Part shown: in pieces, positions 30,633-43,176 of the stretch
Position numbering within the stretch: the stretch's first letter is position 1
Layout of the letters: every line of letters begins with the position of its first letter
From: Thauera sedimentorum
GTDB lineage: Bacteria > Pseudomonadota > Gammaproteobacteria > Burkholderiales > Rhodocyclaceae
Direction of reading: 5' to 3'
Assembly: GCF_014489115.1 (NCBI RefSeq)
Contig: NZ_JACTAH010000001.1
Location: forward strand, 62,001-126,000
DNA length: 64,000 bases
Made by a program: the position numbers and the translations under genes
The notes under the pieces: model-generated
The model's input: the letters and a program-made list of their open reading frames with translations, nothing else
What the model was told of the DNA's origin: nothing
Databases searched by the model: none

Positions 30633-30669
30633 TCAAACAAGCGCTTCGCCCGTCACCTCAGGGGGGTCA

Positions 30670-31113
30670 ATGTTCCAGGGTGCTATTGCGCTCAGTCTCG
30701 ATGCGAAGGGTCGCCTGGCGATCCCTGCGCGGCATCGTGACGCGCTGGTGCCGGACGGCGCCCCCCTGGTGATCACCGCCCACCCGCATCGCTGCCTGCT
30801 GGTCTACCCGCAGGCAGCGTGGGAACCCATCAGCCAGAAAATTTCCGCAATGCCTGGTCTTGATCAGCGCACGGCGGCACTCAAGCGCCTCTTGATTGGT
30901 TTTGCCCAGACCGAGGAGGTCGATGCCGCTGGCCGTGTGCTGGTGGCGCCGTCGTCACGTCAGTGGGCGCAACTCGACAAGCAGGTGTGGCTGGTGGGGC
31001 AGGGCTCCCATTTCGAACTGTGGTCTGACGCCGGCTGGCAGAAGCAGCTGGAGGCCATGCAGAGCATCGACAGCGATGCGCTGCCGCTGGGATTCGAGAG
31101 CCTCGCCCTGTGA
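30670..31113 (+). CDS. mraZ: Transcriptional regulator MraZ
   Basis: MraZ has 147 residues with two AbrB-like repeats: [23 protein letters not shown] at the start and a second block with [18 protein letters not shown] near 77-94. It forms a ring that binds tandem TGGG repeats at its own promoter, which are present 38-69 bases upstream. It is the first gene of the division/cell wall cluster; its stop overlaps the rsmH GTG by 4 nt. Confidence 0.95.
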   Translation: MFQGAIALSLDAKGRLAIPARHRDALVPDGAPLVITAHPHRCLLVYPQAAWEPISQKISAMPGLDQRTAALKRLLIGFAQTEEVDAAGRVLVAPSSRQWAQLDKQVWLVGQGSHFELWSDAGWQKQLEAMQSIDSDALPLGFESLAL

Positions 31114-32045
31114 GCGCCGCGCAGCAACATGTAAGCGTCCTGCTCGAAGAGGCACTGGACGCGCTGGCGGTCAGGCCGGGCGGGGTGTACGTGGATGGCA
31201 CCTTCGGCCGCGGCGGGCATAGCCGGGCGATTCTCGCGCGCCTCGGTGCGACCGGCCGGTTGATCGCCTTCGATCGAGATCCGGCGGCGATCGCGGCCGG
31301 GCGGGCGGTGGGCGATCCGCGCCTGACCTTGGTGCATGCGCCGTTCAGCGCCCTGGGTGACGAACTGGACGCGCTCGGGGTGGCGGCGGTGGACGGCGTG
31401 CTGCTCGACATCGGCGTGTCCTCGCCGCAACTGGACGATGCCGCGCGCGGCATGAGTTTTCGCTTCGATGCGCCGCTGGACATGCGCATGGATACGAGCC
31501 GCGGGCAGACCGTGGCGGAATGGCTGGCGGAGGCGTCCGTCGGGCAAATCACGGAGGTGCTCAGGGACTATGGCGAAGAACGGTTTGCTCATGCGATTGC
31601 AAAGGCGATTGCAGCTGCTCGGACAGGGGGGGCTGTTGCAACCACTGGACAACTTGCCGCGATCGTGGAAAAGGCGGTCCGTACACGCGAGCCGGGTCAG
31701 CACCCGGCGACGCGGAGCTTTCAGGCTCTACGGATTTTCATCAATCAGGAGCTCGAAGAGCTGAGCCGTGTCCTGCCTGAGGCGGTGGCGCGGCTCAAAC
31801 CCCATGGGCGTCTGGCGGTGATCAGCTTTCACTCGCTGGAGGACCGCATCGTCAAGCGCTTCATGCGCGACGAGTCGCGTGCCGACCGTCTGCCCGCGCG
31901 CCTGCCCTTGCGGGCCGATCAGTTGCCGAAGCCGCGGCTCGTCCTGTTGGGCAAGGCGGTGCGGCCGTCCGAGGCCGAGGTGGCTGGCAATCCCCGCGCG
32001 CGTAGTGCGGTGATGCGGGTGGCCGAACGCACGGAGGCGGCATGA
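31110..32045 (+). CDS. rsmH: 16S rRNA (cytosine1402-N4)-methyltransferase
   Basis: RsmH (MraW) has 311 residues. It shows [13 protein letters not shown] near 6-18, the SAM loop [15 protein letters not shown] near 28-42, [14 protein letters not shown] near 105 and [12 protein letters not shown] near 240. It modifies the same rRNA base as RsmI, encoded 3 kb upstream. The start is the GTG within the GTGA overlap with mraZ. Confidence 0.96.
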   Translation: MSAAQQHVSVLLEEALDALAVRPGGVYVDGTFGRGGHSRAILARLGATGRLIAFDRDPAAIAAGRAVGDPRLTLVHAPFSALGDELDALGVAAVDGVLLDIGVSSPQLDDAARGMSFRFDAPLDMRMDTSRGQTVAEWLAEASVGQITEVLRDYGEERFAHAIAKAIAAARTGGAVATTGQLAAIVEKAVRTREPGQHPATRSFQALRIFINQELEELSRVLPEAVARLKPHGRLAVISFHSLEDRIVKRFMRDESRADRLPARLPLRADQLPKPRLVLLGKAVRPSEAEVAGNPRARSAVMRVAERTEAA

Positions 32046-32308
32046 TCCGCGTGGACGCCTTCATCCTCGCTCTGGTGGTGGCCAGCGCCCTGGGCGTGGT
32101 GGCCGCCCAGCATCAGGCGCGCAAGCTGTTCTCCGAACTGGAGCGCGAGCAGGCACGCGCGCGCGGGCTCGAGGTCGAATGGGGGCAGCTTCAGCTCGAA
32201 CAGAGCACCTGGGCGGCGCACGGACGGGTCGAGCGCATGGCGCGCGAGGCCCTGGGCATGCGTCCGCCGGCCGCCGGCCAGGTGATCGTCGTGGAGCCGC
32301 GCGGATGA
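32042..32308 (+). CDS. ftsL: Cell division protein FtsL
   Basis: FtsL has 88 residues: one N-terminal membrane helix (about 5-22) and a periplasmic coiled coil ([19 protein letters not shown]). It forms the FtsQ-FtsL-FtsB complex that activates septal synthesis by FtsW-FtsI. It overlaps rsmH and ftsI by 4 nt on each side. Identification rests on size, topology and position, since sequence conservation is low. Confidence 0.92.
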   Translation: MIRVDAFILALVVASALGVVAAQHQARKLFSELEREQARARGLEVEWGQLQLEQSTWAAHGRVERMAREALGMRPPAAGQVIVVEPRG

Positions 32309-34068
32309 AGAAGAAGCCGGTACCCGTCACCCTCAACCACAATCCCCTGCTGCGGCGCGAGCTGCCGGCATGGCGCGCGCGCCTGGTGCTGGTCGGCCTG
32401 CTTGGCTGCTCCTGCGCGCTGGTGGCGCGCGCCGCCTGGTTGCAGGGCTTCAACAACGAGTTCCTGCAGGCCAAGGGCGAGTCGCGCTACGCGCGCGTGC
32501 TCGAGGTGCCGGCCACCCGCGGGCGCATCACCGACCGCAACGGCGACGTGCTGGCGGTGAGTACGCCGGTGCGTTCGATCTGGGCGATCCCCTCCGATGC
32601 CCGCCTGTCGCCGGCCGACGCCCGCTCGCTCGCGGCCTTGCTGGAGATGGATGTCACCGAGCTGAACGACCGCCTGGCCAGCGCGCGCGATTTCGTCTAC
32701 CTGCGCCGCCAGCTTTCGCCCGAAGTGGCGGAGAAGGTCGCGGCGCTGAAGCTGTCCGGCATCCACCAGCAGCAGGAATACCGCCGCTACTACCCCGGCG
32801 GAGAAACCACCGCGCACATCCTCGGCTTCACCGGGGTGGAGGACCGCGGGCAGGAGGGTATCGAACTCGCCTACGATCGCGTGCTGGCCGGCGCATCCGG
32901 CTCCCGGCGGGTGATCAAGGACCGCCGCGGGCAGATCGTCGAGGACGTGGAGTCCATCCGCCCGCCGCGCGACGGCGAGGACCTTGCCCTGTCGATCGAC
33001 GCCAAGATCCAGTATCTGGCCTATTCCGCCCTGCGCGAGGCGATCCAGAAGCACAGGGCCAAGGCCGGCGCGGTGGTGGTGCTGGACAGCCAGACCGGCG
33101 AGGTGCTTGCGCTGGCCAACGCGCCCACCTACAACCCGAACAACCGCGCCACCCTTACCGGCGCGCAGCTGCGCAACCGGGTGATCACCGACAGCTTCGA
33201 GCCGGGTTCGACGCTCAAGCCCTTCGTGGCCGCGCTGGCGATCGACCGCGGCAAGCTCACCGCCAGCTCGGAGATCGACACCGGGCAGGGGCGCATGACG
33301 ATAGGCCGCGCGACCATCCACGACACCTCCCGGCACGGCATGCTGAACGTCGCGCAGATCGTGCAGAAGTCCTCCAACGTGGGTACGGTGAAGATCGCCA
33401 TGGAGTTCAGCCCGCAGGAGATGTGGGCCTTCTACGACGCGCTCGGGTTCGGCGCCCCGCTTGGCCTCGGCTTCCCCGGCGAGGCGGCCGGCCGCCTGCG
33501 CAATCCGTCCACCTGGCGGCCGATCGAGCAGGCCACCATGTCCTATGGTCACGGTCTGTCGGTCACCCTGATCCAGCTTGCACGCGCCTACCTCGCATTT
33601 GCGCGCGACGGCGAACTGATGCCGGTCTCGCTCGTCCGCCAAGAAGGCCTGCCCAAGGCAGGCAAGCGGGTGATGTCGCCGCAGACCGCGCGGGAGATGC
33701 GCGCCATCCTCGAGATGGCCGCGGGCCCGGGCGGCACCGCGCCCAAGGCGCAGATCGCCGGCTATCGCGTGGCCGGCAAGACCGGTACTGCCCACAAGCT
33801 GGAAGGTGGGCGCTACACCAACAAGTACGTGTCCTCTTTCGTCGGCTTTGCGCCGGTGTCCGCCCCGCGGCTGATCGTTGCGGTGATGATCGACGAACCG
33901 TCCGCCGGCCAGCACTACGGCGGTGCGGTGGCCGCGCCGGTGTTCGCCCGCATTACCGAGAGCGCCCTGCGCGCGCTGGGCGTGGCGCCCGACGCGCCGC
34001 TGGTGCCGCTGCAACTGGCACGCCCTGCTACCGCCGCGGTCGAGACGCCGGCACGGGAGGCCATGTGA
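32305..34068 (+). CDS. ftsI: Septal peptidoglycan transpeptidase FtsI (PBP3)
   Basis: FtsI has 587 residues. A membrane anchor is near 24-45, a PBP dimer domain follows (ATRGRITDRNGDVLAVS), then the transpeptidase: catalytic SxxK in PGSTLKPF near 300, SSN near 357 and KTGT near 494. It cross-links septal peptidoglycan with FtsW. The ATG at 32305 makes a 4-nt overlap with ftsL; the frame extends upstream through ftsL, but that is shadow. Confidence 0.97.
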   Translation: MKKKPVPVTLNHNPLLRRELPAWRARLVLVGLLGCSCALVARAAWLQGFNNEFLQAKGESRYARVLEVPATRGRITDRNGDVLAVSTPVRSIWAIPSDARLSPADARSLAALLEMDVTELNDRLASARDFVYLRRQLSPEVAEKVAALKLSGIHQQQEYRRYYPGGETTAHILGFTGVEDRGQEGIELAYDRVLAGASGSRRVIKDRRGQIVEDVESIRPPRDGEDLALSIDAKIQYLAYSALREAIQKHRAKAGAVVVLDSQTGEVLALANAPTYNPNNRATLTGAQLRNRVITDSFEPGSTLKPFVAALAIDRGKLTASSEIDTGQGRMTIGRATIHDTSRHGMLNVAQIVQKSSNVGTVKIAMEFSPQEMWAFYDALGFGAPLGLGFPGEAAGRLRNPSTWRPIEQATMSYGHGLSVTLIQLARAYLAFARDGELMPVSLVRQEGLPKAGKRVMSPQTAREMRAILEMAAGPGGTAPKAQIAGYRVAGKTGTAHKLEGGRYTNKYVSSFVGFAPVSAPRLIVAVMIDEPSAGQHYGGAVAAPVFARITESALRALGVAPDAPLVPLQLARPATAAVETPAREAM

Positions 34069-35576
34069 GCGCCGCCGACGTGGGAGCCATCCTCGAGAAC
34101 CTGCGGCGCGCCGGTGTGGTGCCCGCGGGCATGACCGCCGATTCGCGCAAGGCCGGGCCGGGCGACATCTTTGCCGCGTGGGCGGGCTTCCGGGTCGACG
34201 GCCGGCGCTACATCGCCGACGCGGTCGCCCGCGGCGCCTCGGCGGTGCTGTGGGATGACGCCGACGGTTTCCGCCCCGAGCCGGCCCCGGCCGTGCCCGG
34301 CATGCCGGTGAGCGGGCTGCGGGCCCTGGCAGGCGACCTGGCCGACGAGGTCTTCGGCCGTCCGTCGGCCGGACTATGGCTGGCGGGCGTCACCGGTACC
34401 AACGGCAAGACCACGGTGAGCCAGTGGCTGGCGCGTGCGCTGGGTGAGCTCGGCGCGCGCTGCGGCATCGTCGGCACCCTGGGTTGCGGCTTTCCCGGCG
34501 AGCTGGAGGAGGGCGTCAACACCACGCCGGATGCGATCGAACTGCATCGCCATCTCGCGCGCTTCCGCGCCGCCGGGGCGGAAGCTGCGGCCATGGAGGT
34601 GTCCTCCATCGGACTGGATCAGGGGCGGGTGAATGGGGCGCGTTTCGCTGTTGCGATCTACACCAACCTGTCGCGCGATCATCTCGACTACCACGGCACC
34701 ATGGAGGCCTACGCTGCCGCCAAGGCCCGGTTGTTCGATACGCCCGGACTCGCCCATGCGGTGATCAATCTGGACGACACCTTCGGCCTCGCGCTGGCGC
34801 GCCGCCAGCTCGAACGCGGCATGGACGTGATCGGCTACACCCGCGTGGCGACCAATGCCGACGCCGTGCCCGGCGCCCGGGTGCTGCTGGCCGACGAACT
34901 GCAGGTCGCCCCCGGCGGGCTGCGCTTCGCGCTCAAGTGGGACGGGCGGCGCCACGACCTGCAGGTGCGCATGGTGGCGCCGTTCAACGTCTCCAACCTG
35001 CTCGCGGTGGCCGGCGCGCTGCTGGCGCGTGGCGTGGCGGCGGATGCCATGGCCGGGGTGCTCGCCCGCCTGACGCCGCCGGAAGGCCGCATGCAGCTGG
35101 TGGGCGGGGTCGGCGAGCCGCTGGTGGTCATCGACTACGCCCATTCGCCCGACGCCCTGGCCAAGGTGCTCGAAGCGGTGCGCAGCACCGCGGCGACCCG
35201 CCGTGGGCGGGTGGTCTGCGTGTTCGGTTGCGGCGGCGACCGCGATCCGGGCAAGCGCCCGCTGATGGGCGAGGTGGTCAGCCAGCTCGCGGACCGCGTG
35301 GTGATCACCAGCGACAACCCGCGCAGCGAGGACCCCATGAAGATCATCGAGGCGATCGCCGCCGGCGCCCGGCCGGATGCCGACCGCGTGGTCGACCGCG
35401 CCCAGGCCATCGAACTGGCGATCTGCGAGGCGGCGGCCGACGACGTGGTGGTGCTCGCCGGCAAGGGGCACGAGCCCTACCAGGAAGTGCTGGGCCAGCG
35501 CGTGCCCTTCTCCGATCTCGAACAGGCGCGCCTGGCCTTGCGAGCCTGGAACCGCAAGCAGGGGGTGGGCGCATGA
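34065..35576 (+). CDS. murE: UDP-MurNAc-L-Ala-D-Glu:meso-diaminopimelate ligase
   Basis: MurE has 503 residues. The uridine-binding N-terminal domain (TADSRKAGPGDIF) is followed by the ATP loop GVTGTNGKTTVSQW near 106-119. The DNPRSEDP motif near 416-423 is the signature of meso-DAP, rather than lysine, addition. The GTG start overlaps the ftsI stop as GTGA. It acts in the cytoplasm on the peptidoglycan precursor. Confidence 0.97.
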   Translation: MSAADVGAILENLRRAGVVPAGMTADSRKAGPGDIFAAWAGFRVDGRRYIADAVARGASAVLWDDADGFRPEPAPAVPGMPVSGLRALAGDLADEVFGRPSAGLWLAGVTGTNGKTTVSQWLARALGELGARCGIVGTLGCGFPGELEEGVNTTPDAIELHRHLARFRAAGAEAAAMEVSSIGLDQGRVNGARFAVAIYTNLSRDHLDYHGTMEAYAAAKARLFDTPGLAHAVINLDDTFGLALARRQLERGMDVIGYTRVATNADAVPGARVLLADELQVAPGGLRFALKWDGRRHDLQVRMVAPFNVSNLLAVAGALLARGVAADAMAGVLARLTPPEGRMQLVGGVGEPLVVIDYAHSPDALAKVLEAVRSTAATRRGRVVCVFGCGGDRDPGKRPLMGEVVSQLADRVVITSDNPRSEDPMKIIEAIAAGARPDADRVVDRAQAIELAICEAAADDVVVLAGKGHEPYQEVLGQRVPFSDLEQARLALRAWNRKQGVGA

Positions 35577-36985
35577 TGCTCTTGCAGGATGCCGCGCGAG
35601 CGCTGGAAGGGCGCGCCACCGGTGTAGCCCGTTTCACCTGCGTGGGAACCGACAGCCGCGACATCCGTGCCGGGCAGCTGTTCGTGGCCCTGCGCGGCGA
35701 GCGCTTCGACGGTCACGACTTCGTCGCCGCGGCGGCCGAGGCCGGCGCGGTGGCCGCGCTGGTCGACAGCCGCTGGGCGGCCGGGCACGACCCGGCGCCG
35801 CTGCCGCTGCTGGTGGTGGACGATACCCGCCTGGCCCTCGGACGCCTGGCCGCGCACTGGCGCAGCCGCTTCGACATTCCGGTGCTTGGTGTCACCGGCA
35901 GCAACGGCAAGACCACGGTCAAGGACATGTGCGCAGCCATCCTGCGCGCGCAGGCGGTGAGCGACGGCGCTGGCGAGGACGCCGTGCTGGCCACCGCCGG
36001 CAACCTGAACAACGACATCGGTTTGCCCCTCACCCTGCTGGCGCTGCGCGATGGTCACCGTGCCGCAGTGGTCGAGATGGGCATGAACCATCCGGGCGAG
36101 ATCGCCTACCTCACCCACATCGCACGGCCCACGGTGGCCATCGTCAACAACGCCCAGCGCGCCCACCTGCAGGGCATGGGCAGCGTGGCCGAGGTGGCGC
36201 GCGAGAAGGGCACGATCTACGAAGGCCTGGGCAGCGGCGGCGTGGCGGTGATCAACGCGGACGATCCGCATGCCGCCTACTGGCGCGATCTCAACGTGGG
36301 GCGCCGGGTGGTGGCCTTTGCGCTGTGCCACCCCGCGGATGTCGTCGGGCGCTGTGTGCTGCACGGTCTCGGTTGCCACATCGAGCTCAGTACGCCGGAC
36401 GGCGTGGCCGGCTTCGAGCTTCAGGTGCCCGGCGAGCACAACGCCCGCAACGCCGTCGGTGCGGCGGCGGCCTGCCTGGCCGCGGGCGCGTCGCTGGCCT
36501 CGGTGGTGGCCGGGCTGAGCGCCTACGCCGGCACGCGCGGCCGCCTGCAACGCCGTCCCGGGCCGAATGGCGCGGTGGTGCTGGACGACAGCTACAACGC
36601 CAATCCGGATTCGGTGCGCGCCGGCATCGAAGTGCTGGCCTCGACGCCGGGACGCAAGATCCTCGTGCTGGGCGACATGGGCGAGATCGGCCAGACCAGC
36701 GCGCAGGTCCATGACGAGATCGGCGGCTACGCCAAGAGCAAGGGTGTGGATGCCCTCTACGCGCTGGGCGAGATGAGCGCGGTGGCGGCGCGCAACTTCG
36801 GTGACGGCGGCAGTCACTTTGCCTCGGTCGACGCCCTGGTCGAGGCGCTGGTCCCGGCGCTCGACGCGGATACCGTGGTGCTGGTCAAGGGCTCGCGCTT
36901 CATGCGCATGGAGCGGGTGGCCGAGCGCCTCGCCGCACCGCCGGCCGCGGCCGGCAAACAGGAAAACGACAACGATGCTGCTTGA
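35573..36985 (+). CDS. murF: UDP-MurNAc-tripeptide:D-Ala-D-Ala ligase
   Basis: MurF has 470 residues. It shows [25 protein letters not shown] near 26-50, the ATP loop [14 protein letters not shown] near 105-118, [13 protein letters not shown] near 165-177 and [11 protein letters not shown] near 339. It completes the pentapeptide of the wall precursor. Its start ATGATG overlaps the murE stop. Its last 11 bases overlap mraY. Confidence 0.97.
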   Translation: MMLLQDAARALEGRATGVARFTCVGTDSRDIRAGQLFVALRGERFDGHDFVAAAAEAGAVAALVDSRWAAGHDPAPLPLLVVDDTRLALGRLAAHWRSRFDIPVLGVTGSNGKTTVKDMCAAILRAQAVSDGAGEDAVLATAGNLNNDIGLPLTLLALRDGHRAAVVEMGMNHPGEIAYLTHIARPTVAIVNNAQRAHLQGMGSVAEVAREKGTIYEGLGSGGVAVINADDPHAAYWRDLNVGRRVVAFALCHPADVVGRCVLHGLGCHIELSTPDGVAGFELQVPGEHNARNAVGAAAACLAAGASLASVVAGLSAYAGTRGRLQRRPGPNGAVVLDDSYNANPDSVRAGIEVLASTPGRKILVLGDMGEIGQTSAQVHDEIGGYAKSKGVDALYALGEMSAVAARNFGDGGSHFASVDALVEALVPALDADTVVLVKGSRFMRMERVAERLAAPPAAAGKQENDNDAA

Positions 36986-38063
36986 ACTTGCCCTCTGGCT
37001 GGGCCAGGAAACCCGCGCTTTCAACGTCTTCGGCTACATCACGCTGCGCGCGGTGCTGGCCGCGCTGACCGCGCTGGCGATCTCGCTGATGTTCGGCCCG
37101 CGGGTGATCCGCTGGCTGACCGCGAAGAAGATCGGTCAGGCGGTGCGCGACGACGGTCCCAAGTCGCACCTGACCAAGGCCGGCACGCCCACCATGGGCG
37201 GCGCGCTGATCCTCATCGCCATCGCGGTGACCGTGCTGCTGTGGGGCGATCTGTCCAACCAGTACGTGTGGGTCACGCTCTTCGTCACCCTCGGCTTCGG
37301 CGCCGTGGGCTGGGTGGACGACTGGCGCAAGGTCGTGCATCGCGACCCCAAGGGGCTGGCCAGCCGCTGGAAGTACCTGTGGACTTCGGCGATCGCCCTG
37401 GTTGCCGCGGTCTATCTCGGCCTGACCGCCAGCACCCCGGCCGAGACCGAGCTCATCGTGCCCTTCTTCAAGGCGGTGGCCTATCCGTTGGGCATCTTCG
37501 GCTTCATCGCCCTGTCCTATTTCGTCATCAACGGCACCAGCCACGCGGTGAACCTCACCGACGGGCTGGACGGCCTGGCCATCATGCCCACCGTGATGGT
37601 GGCCGGCGCGCTGGCGATCTTCGCCTACGTGGCGGGCCACGCGGGCTTCTCCAAGTATCTGGGCGTGCCCTACGTGGCCGGTGCCGGCGAACTGGCGGTG
37701 TTCTGCGGCGCGATCTGCGGTGCCGGTCTGGGCTTCCTGTGGTTCAACGCCTACCCGGCCGAAGTGTTCATGGGCGACGTCGGCGCGCTGGCGCTGGGCG
37801 CGGCGCTCGGCACCATCGCCGTGGTGGTGCGCCAGGAGATCGTGCTCTTCATCATGGGCGGCCTGTTCGTCGCCGAGACCCTGTCGGTGATGGTGCAGGT
37901 GCTCTACTTCAGGGCCACCGGCGGCAAGCGCATCTTCCGCATGGCGCCGCTGCACCACCACTACGAACTGAGCGGCTGGAAGGAAACCCAGGTGGTGGTG
38001 CGCTTCTGGATCATCACCATCATGCTGGTGCTGTTCGGCCTGTCCACCTTGAAGCTGAGATAA
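36975..38063 (+). CDS. mraY: Phospho-MurNAc-pentapeptide transferase
   Basis: MraY has 362 residues and about ten membrane helices. Catalytic acidic motifs are visible: [14 protein letters not shown] near 109-122 (DD pair), [10 protein letters not shown] near 193-202, and [12 protein letters not shown] near 265 followed by the [12 protein letters not shown] loop near 323-334. It attaches the precursor to undecaprenyl phosphate, forming lipid I. It starts inside the end of murF. Confidence 0.97.
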   Translation: MLLELALWLGQETRAFNVFGYITLRAVLAALTALAISLMFGPRVIRWLTAKKIGQAVRDDGPKSHLTKAGTPTMGGALILIAIAVTVLLWGDLSNQYVWVTLFVTLGFGAVGWVDDWRKVVHRDPKGLASRWKYLWTSAIALVAAVYLGLTASTPAETELIVPFFKAVAYPLGIFGFIALSYFVINGTSHAVNLTDGLDGLAIMPTVMVAGALAIFAYVAGHAGFSKYLGVPYVAGAGELAVFCGAICGAGLGFLWFNAYPAEVFMGDVGALALGAALGTIAVVVRQEIVLFIMGGLFVAETLSVMVQVLYFRATGGKRIFRMAPLHHHYELSGWKETQVVVRFWIITIMLVLFGLSTLKLR

Positions 38064-38070
38064 GGCGGAG

Positions 38071-39464
<1,394 letters not shown>

Positions 39465-39468
<4 letters not shown>

Positions 39469-40700
39469 AGCTGGCGCTGCCGTCCCTCTCCACGCTGTTC
39501 GCCCCGCGTCGCCCGACCGGCGGGGCGGAGGCCGCGCGTGCGGTGAGCCGGCTGATGCGTCCTGCTGCGCCGGCGCGCGAACTCGATCCCCTGCTGATCT
39601 GGTCCGCCGCCGCCTTGCTGCTGATCGGCCTGGTAATGGTCTATTCCGCGTCGATCGCGATCGCCGAGGGCAGCCGCTTCACCGGCAACCAGTCGCACTA
39701 CTTCCTGCTGCGCCATGGGGTCTACCTGGCGCTGGGCACGGCCGCCGGGCTGCTCGCCTTCCAGGTGCCGATGGGGCGCTGGCAGCAGGCCGCGCCCTGG
39801 CTGTTCATGGTCGGCGTGCTCCTGCTGGTGCTGGTGCTGATCCCGGGCATCGGCCGCGAGGTCAACGGCGCGCGCCGCTGGCTCTCCCTGGGGCCGGTGA
39901 ACCTGCAGCCGTCCGAGCTGATGAAGGTGTTTGTGGGCCTCTACGCCGCCGACTACACGGTGCGCAAGCTCGACGCCATGGGCAGCTTCAAGCGTGGTTT
40001 CCTGCCGATGGCCGGCGTTATCGTGCTGGTCGGCTGCCTGCTGCTGATGGAGCCGGACTTCGGCGCCTTCGTGGTGATCTGCGCGATCGCCTTCGGCGTG
40101 CTCTTCCTCGGCGGGGTCAATGCCCGCGTGTTCGCCTTCCTGGTGGTCGTCGCCCTGGTCGGTTTCGCCCTGCTGGTGTGGCTGTCCCCCTACCGTCGCG
40201 ACCGCCTGTTCGGCTTCATGGACCCCTGGCAGGACGCCTTCGGCCGCGGCTACCAGCTCTCGCACGCGCTGATCGCCTTCGGTCGCGGCGAGTGGTTCGG
40301 CGTCGGACTCGGCGCCAGCGTCGAGAAACTGTTCTACCTGCCCGAGGCGCACACCGACTTCCTGCTCGCCGTGCTGGCCGAAGAGCTCGGCTTCGTCGGC
40401 GTGCTCGCGGTGGTCGTGCTGTTCGCCCTGCTGGTGCAGCGGGCGTTTGCCATCGGCCGCGCGGCGATCAAGCTGGAGCGCTACTTCGCCGGGCTGGTCG
40501 CCCAGGGCATCGGCCTGTGGATGGGCGTGCAGTCCTTCATCAACATGGGCGTGAACATGGGCCTGCTGCCCACCAAGGGCCTGACCCTGCCGCTGATGAG
40601 CTTCGGCGGCTCGGGCATCGTGGCCAACTGCTTGGCTTTGGCCATTCTCCTGCGGGTGGACTGGGAGAATCGCCAAGTCATGCGGGGAGGGCGCGCATGA
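39465..40700 (+). CDS. ftsW: Septal peptidoglycan glycosyltransferase FtsW
   Basis: FtsW has 411 residues, a SEDS-family polymerase with ten membrane helices. It shows [15 protein letters not shown] near 129-143, the [17 protein letters not shown] loop near 289-305 with the essential Asp, and the C-terminal [12 protein letters not shown] near 375. It polymerises lipid II at the septum together with FtsI. A soluble stretch of about 40 residues precedes the first helix. Confidence 0.97.
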
Positions 40701-41764
40701 AGACGCTCCTGGTGATGGCCGGCGGCACTGGCGGACACATCTTCCCGGGCATCGCGGTGGCCGAAGTGCTGCGCGCCAAGGGCTGGCGCATCGTGTGGAT
40801 GGGCAACCCGGAAGGCATGGAGGCGCGGCTGGTCCCGGCGCGCGGCTACGACACTGCCTGGGTGCGCTTCGGCGCGCTGCGCGGCAAGGGCCTGATGCGC
40901 AAGCTGATGCTGCCGGTGAATCTGCTCGCCGGCTTCTTGCAGGCGCTGCGCGAACTGCGCCGTGTCCGGCCCGACGTGGTGCTGGGCATGGGCGGCTACA
41001 TCACCTTCCCGGGCGGCATGATGGCCGCGCTCACCGGGCGCCCCCTGGTGCTGCACGAGCAGAACTCGGTGGCGGGGCTCGCCAACCGCGTGCTGGCCGG
41101 CGTGGCCGATCGCGTGCTCTCGGGCTTTCCGCGCGTGCTGAAGAAGGCGCGCTGGGTGGGTAATCCGGTGCGCGAGGACATTGCGGCGGCGGCCGCGCCC
41201 GCCGAGCGCTTCGCCGGACGCGAGGGGCCGCTGCGCATACTCGTGGTCGGCGGCAGCCTGGGCGCCTCGGTGCTCAACGTCACCGTACCGCAGGCGCTGG
41301 CGCGTATCCCGGCCGGGGAGCGTCCGCTGGTCACCCACCAGGCCGGCGAGAAGCAGATCGACGCCCTGCGCGCCGCCTATCGCGATGCCGGCGTGGACGG
41401 CGAACTGCTGCCCTTCATCGACGACATGGCGGCGCGCTACGCAGCGGCGGATCTGGTGATCTGCCGCGCCGGTGCGCTCACCGTGGCCGAACTCGCGGCG
41501 GTCGGCGCGGCCAGCCTGCTGGTGCCTTTCCCGCATGCGGTGGACGACCACCAGACCGGCAACGCGCAGTTTCTGTCGGAACACGGCGCGGCCTTCCTGC
41601 TGCCGCAGGGCGAACTGAACGCAGACAAACTGGCCGGCATCCTCGCCGGCCTGACCCGCGAACGCCTGCTGGAGATGGCCGGCAAGGCGCGCGAACTGGC
41701 TAAACCGCAGGCGGCCCTCGATGTGGCCGCCGAATGCGAGCGACTGGCGGAGGGCCAGCGATGA
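40697..41764 (+). CDS. murG: UDP-GlcNAc:lipid I N-acetylglucosaminyltransferase
   Basis: MurG has 355 residues in a GT-B fold (GT28). The N-terminal [10 protein letters not shown] loop is near 9-18, [12 protein letters not shown] near 121-132, and the C-terminal donor site with [10 protein letters not shown] near 187 and [11 protein letters not shown] near 256. It makes lipid II at the inner face of the membrane. It overlaps both ftsW and murC by 4 nt. Confidence 0.97.
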   Translation: MKTLLVMAGGTGGHIFPGIAVAEVLRAKGWRIVWMGNPEGMEARLVPARGYDTAWVRFGALRGKGLMRKLMLPVNLLAGFLQALRELRRVRPDVVLGMGGYITFPGGMMAALTGRPLVLHEQNSVAGLANRVLAGVADRVLSGFPRVLKKARWVGNPVREDIAAAAAPAERFAGREGPLRILVVGGSLGASVLNVTVPQALARIPAGERPLVTHQAGEKQIDALRAAYRDAGVDGELLPFIDDMAARYAAADLVICRAGALTVAELAAVGAASLLVPFPHAVDDHQTGNAQFLSEHGAAFLLPQGELNADKLAGILAGLTRERLLEMAGKARELAKPQAALDVAAECERLAEGQR

Positions 41765-43176
41765 AACACAAGGTCAAGCACATCCACTTCGTCGGCATCG
41801 GCGGCGCGGGCATGAGCGGCATCGCCGAGGTGCTGGTGAACCAGGGCTTCACGGTGAGCGGCTCCGACCTGGGCGACAGCGCCACCACCCGCCGCCTGCA
41901 GGCGATGGGCGCGCGCGTGGTGAAAGGGCACGACGCGGCGAACATCGACGCCGCCGACGTGGTGGTCACCTCGACCGCGGTCAAGGGCGACAACCCGGAA
42001 GTGATCGCCGCGCGCGCGCGCAGCATCCCGGTGGTGCCGCGCGCGCAGATGCTCGCGGAGCTGATGCGCTTCCAGCGCGGTATCGCCATCGCCGGCACCC
42101 ACGGCAAGACCACCACCACCTCCCTGGTGGCCAGCATCCTCGCCGAAGGCGGCATGGACCCCACCTTCGTCATCGGCGGGCGGCTGAACGCGGCCGGTGC
42201 CAACGCGCGCCTGGGCAAGGGCGACTTCCTGGTGGCCGAGGCCGACGAGTCGGACGCCTCCTTCCTGATGCTCAATCCGGTGATCTCGGTGGTGACCAAC
42301 ATCGACGCCGACCACATGGACACCTACGGGCACGACTTCGCCCGGCTCAAGCAGGCCTTCGTGGATTTCCTCCAGCACCTGCCCTTCTACGGCGTGGCGG
42401 TGCTGTGCGAGGACGACCCGCACGTGCGCTCCATCATGCCGCTGGTGTCCAAGCAGATCGTGCGCTACGGCCTGTCGGAGAGCGCCAACATCCGCGCCGA
42501 GAACATTCGCGCGGACGGCGGGCGCATGCTGTTCGACGCGGTGCGCGTCAACGGCACCACCAGCCGCCTGCCCATCGTGCTCAATCTGCCCGGCATGCAC
42601 AACGTGCTCAACGCGCTGGCCGCCATCGCGGTGGCGACCGAGGTGCAGGTGCCGGACGCCGCGATCATCAAGGCGCTGGCGGAGTTCAACGGCGTGGGAC
42701 GGCGCTTCCAGCGTTACGGCGAGGTCGCCCTCAGCGACGCGCAGGGGCAGCCGCGCGGCAGCTTCACCCTGGTCGACGACTACGGCCACCACCCGGTGGA
42801 GATGGCCGCCACCATCGCTGCGGCGCGTGGCGCCTTTCCGGGCCGCCGCCTGGTGCTGGCCTTCCAGCCGCACCGCTACACCCGCACGCGCGACTGCTTC
42901 GAGGATTTCGTCAAGGTGCTGTCCTCGGTGGATGCACTGTTGCTGGCCGAGGTCTATGCCGCCGGCGAGACGCCCATCGTGGCCGCCGACGGCCGGGCGC
43001 TCGCGCGCGCCCTGCGCGTGGCCGGCAAGGTGGAGCCGGTATTCGTCGAGGATATTGCGGAGATGCCGCAGGCGATTGTGGTCGCCGCCCAGGACGGCGA
43101 TGTGGTGATCACCATGGGTGCCGGCTCCATCGGCGCGGTGCCCGGCAAACTGAGCAGTGAGGGGAGCGAGGCGTGA
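41761..43176 (+). CDS. murC: UDP-MurNAc:L-alanine ligase
   Basis: MurC has 471 residues. It opens with [19 protein letters not shown] near 6-24, has the ATP loop [12 protein letters not shown] near 118-129, [10 protein letters not shown] near 165 and [10 protein letters not shown] near 340. It begins the stem peptide on UDP-MurNAc. It overlaps murG and ddlB by 4 nt each. Confidence 0.97.
   Translation: MKHKVKHIHFVGIGGAGMSGIAEVLVNQGFTVSGSDLGDSATTRRLQAMGARVVKGHDAANIDAADVVVTSTAVKGDNPEVIAARARSIPVVPRAQMLAELMRFQRGIAIAGTHGKTTTTSLVASILAEGGMDPTFVIGGRLNAAGANARLGKGDFLVAEADESDASFLMLNPVISVVTNIDADHMDTYGHDFARLKQAFVDFLQHLPFYGVAVLCEDDPHVRSIMPLVSKQIVRYGLSESANIRAENIRADGGRMLFDAVRVNGTTSRLPIVLNLPGMHNVLNALAAIAVATEVQVPDAAIIKALAEFNGVGRRFQRYGEVALSDAQGQPRGSFTLVDDYGHHPVEMAATIAAARGAFPGRRLVLAFQPHRYTRTRDCFEDFVKVLSSVDALLLAEVYAAGETPIVAADGRALARALRVAGKVEPVFVEDIAEMPQAIVVAAQDGDVVITMGAGSIGAVPGKLSSEGSEA

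Larger units (their letters stand above)
30309..30669. other. Gap of 361 bases before mraZ: inverted repeat, promoter, operator
   Basis: No gene is seen. The first 140 bases, after rnpB, have no clear terminator. An inverted repeat (GCGCATTT 30451-30458, AAATGCGC 30476-30483) lies in a locally AT-rich stretch. The dcw promoter and MraZ repeats fill the last 100 bases. Confidence 0.6.

Noticed and set aside
32370..34064. Upstream extension of the murE frame through ftsI
   Set aside because: The extension is an Arg/Gly-rich shadow of ftsI; MurE homology begins at the GTG at 34065.
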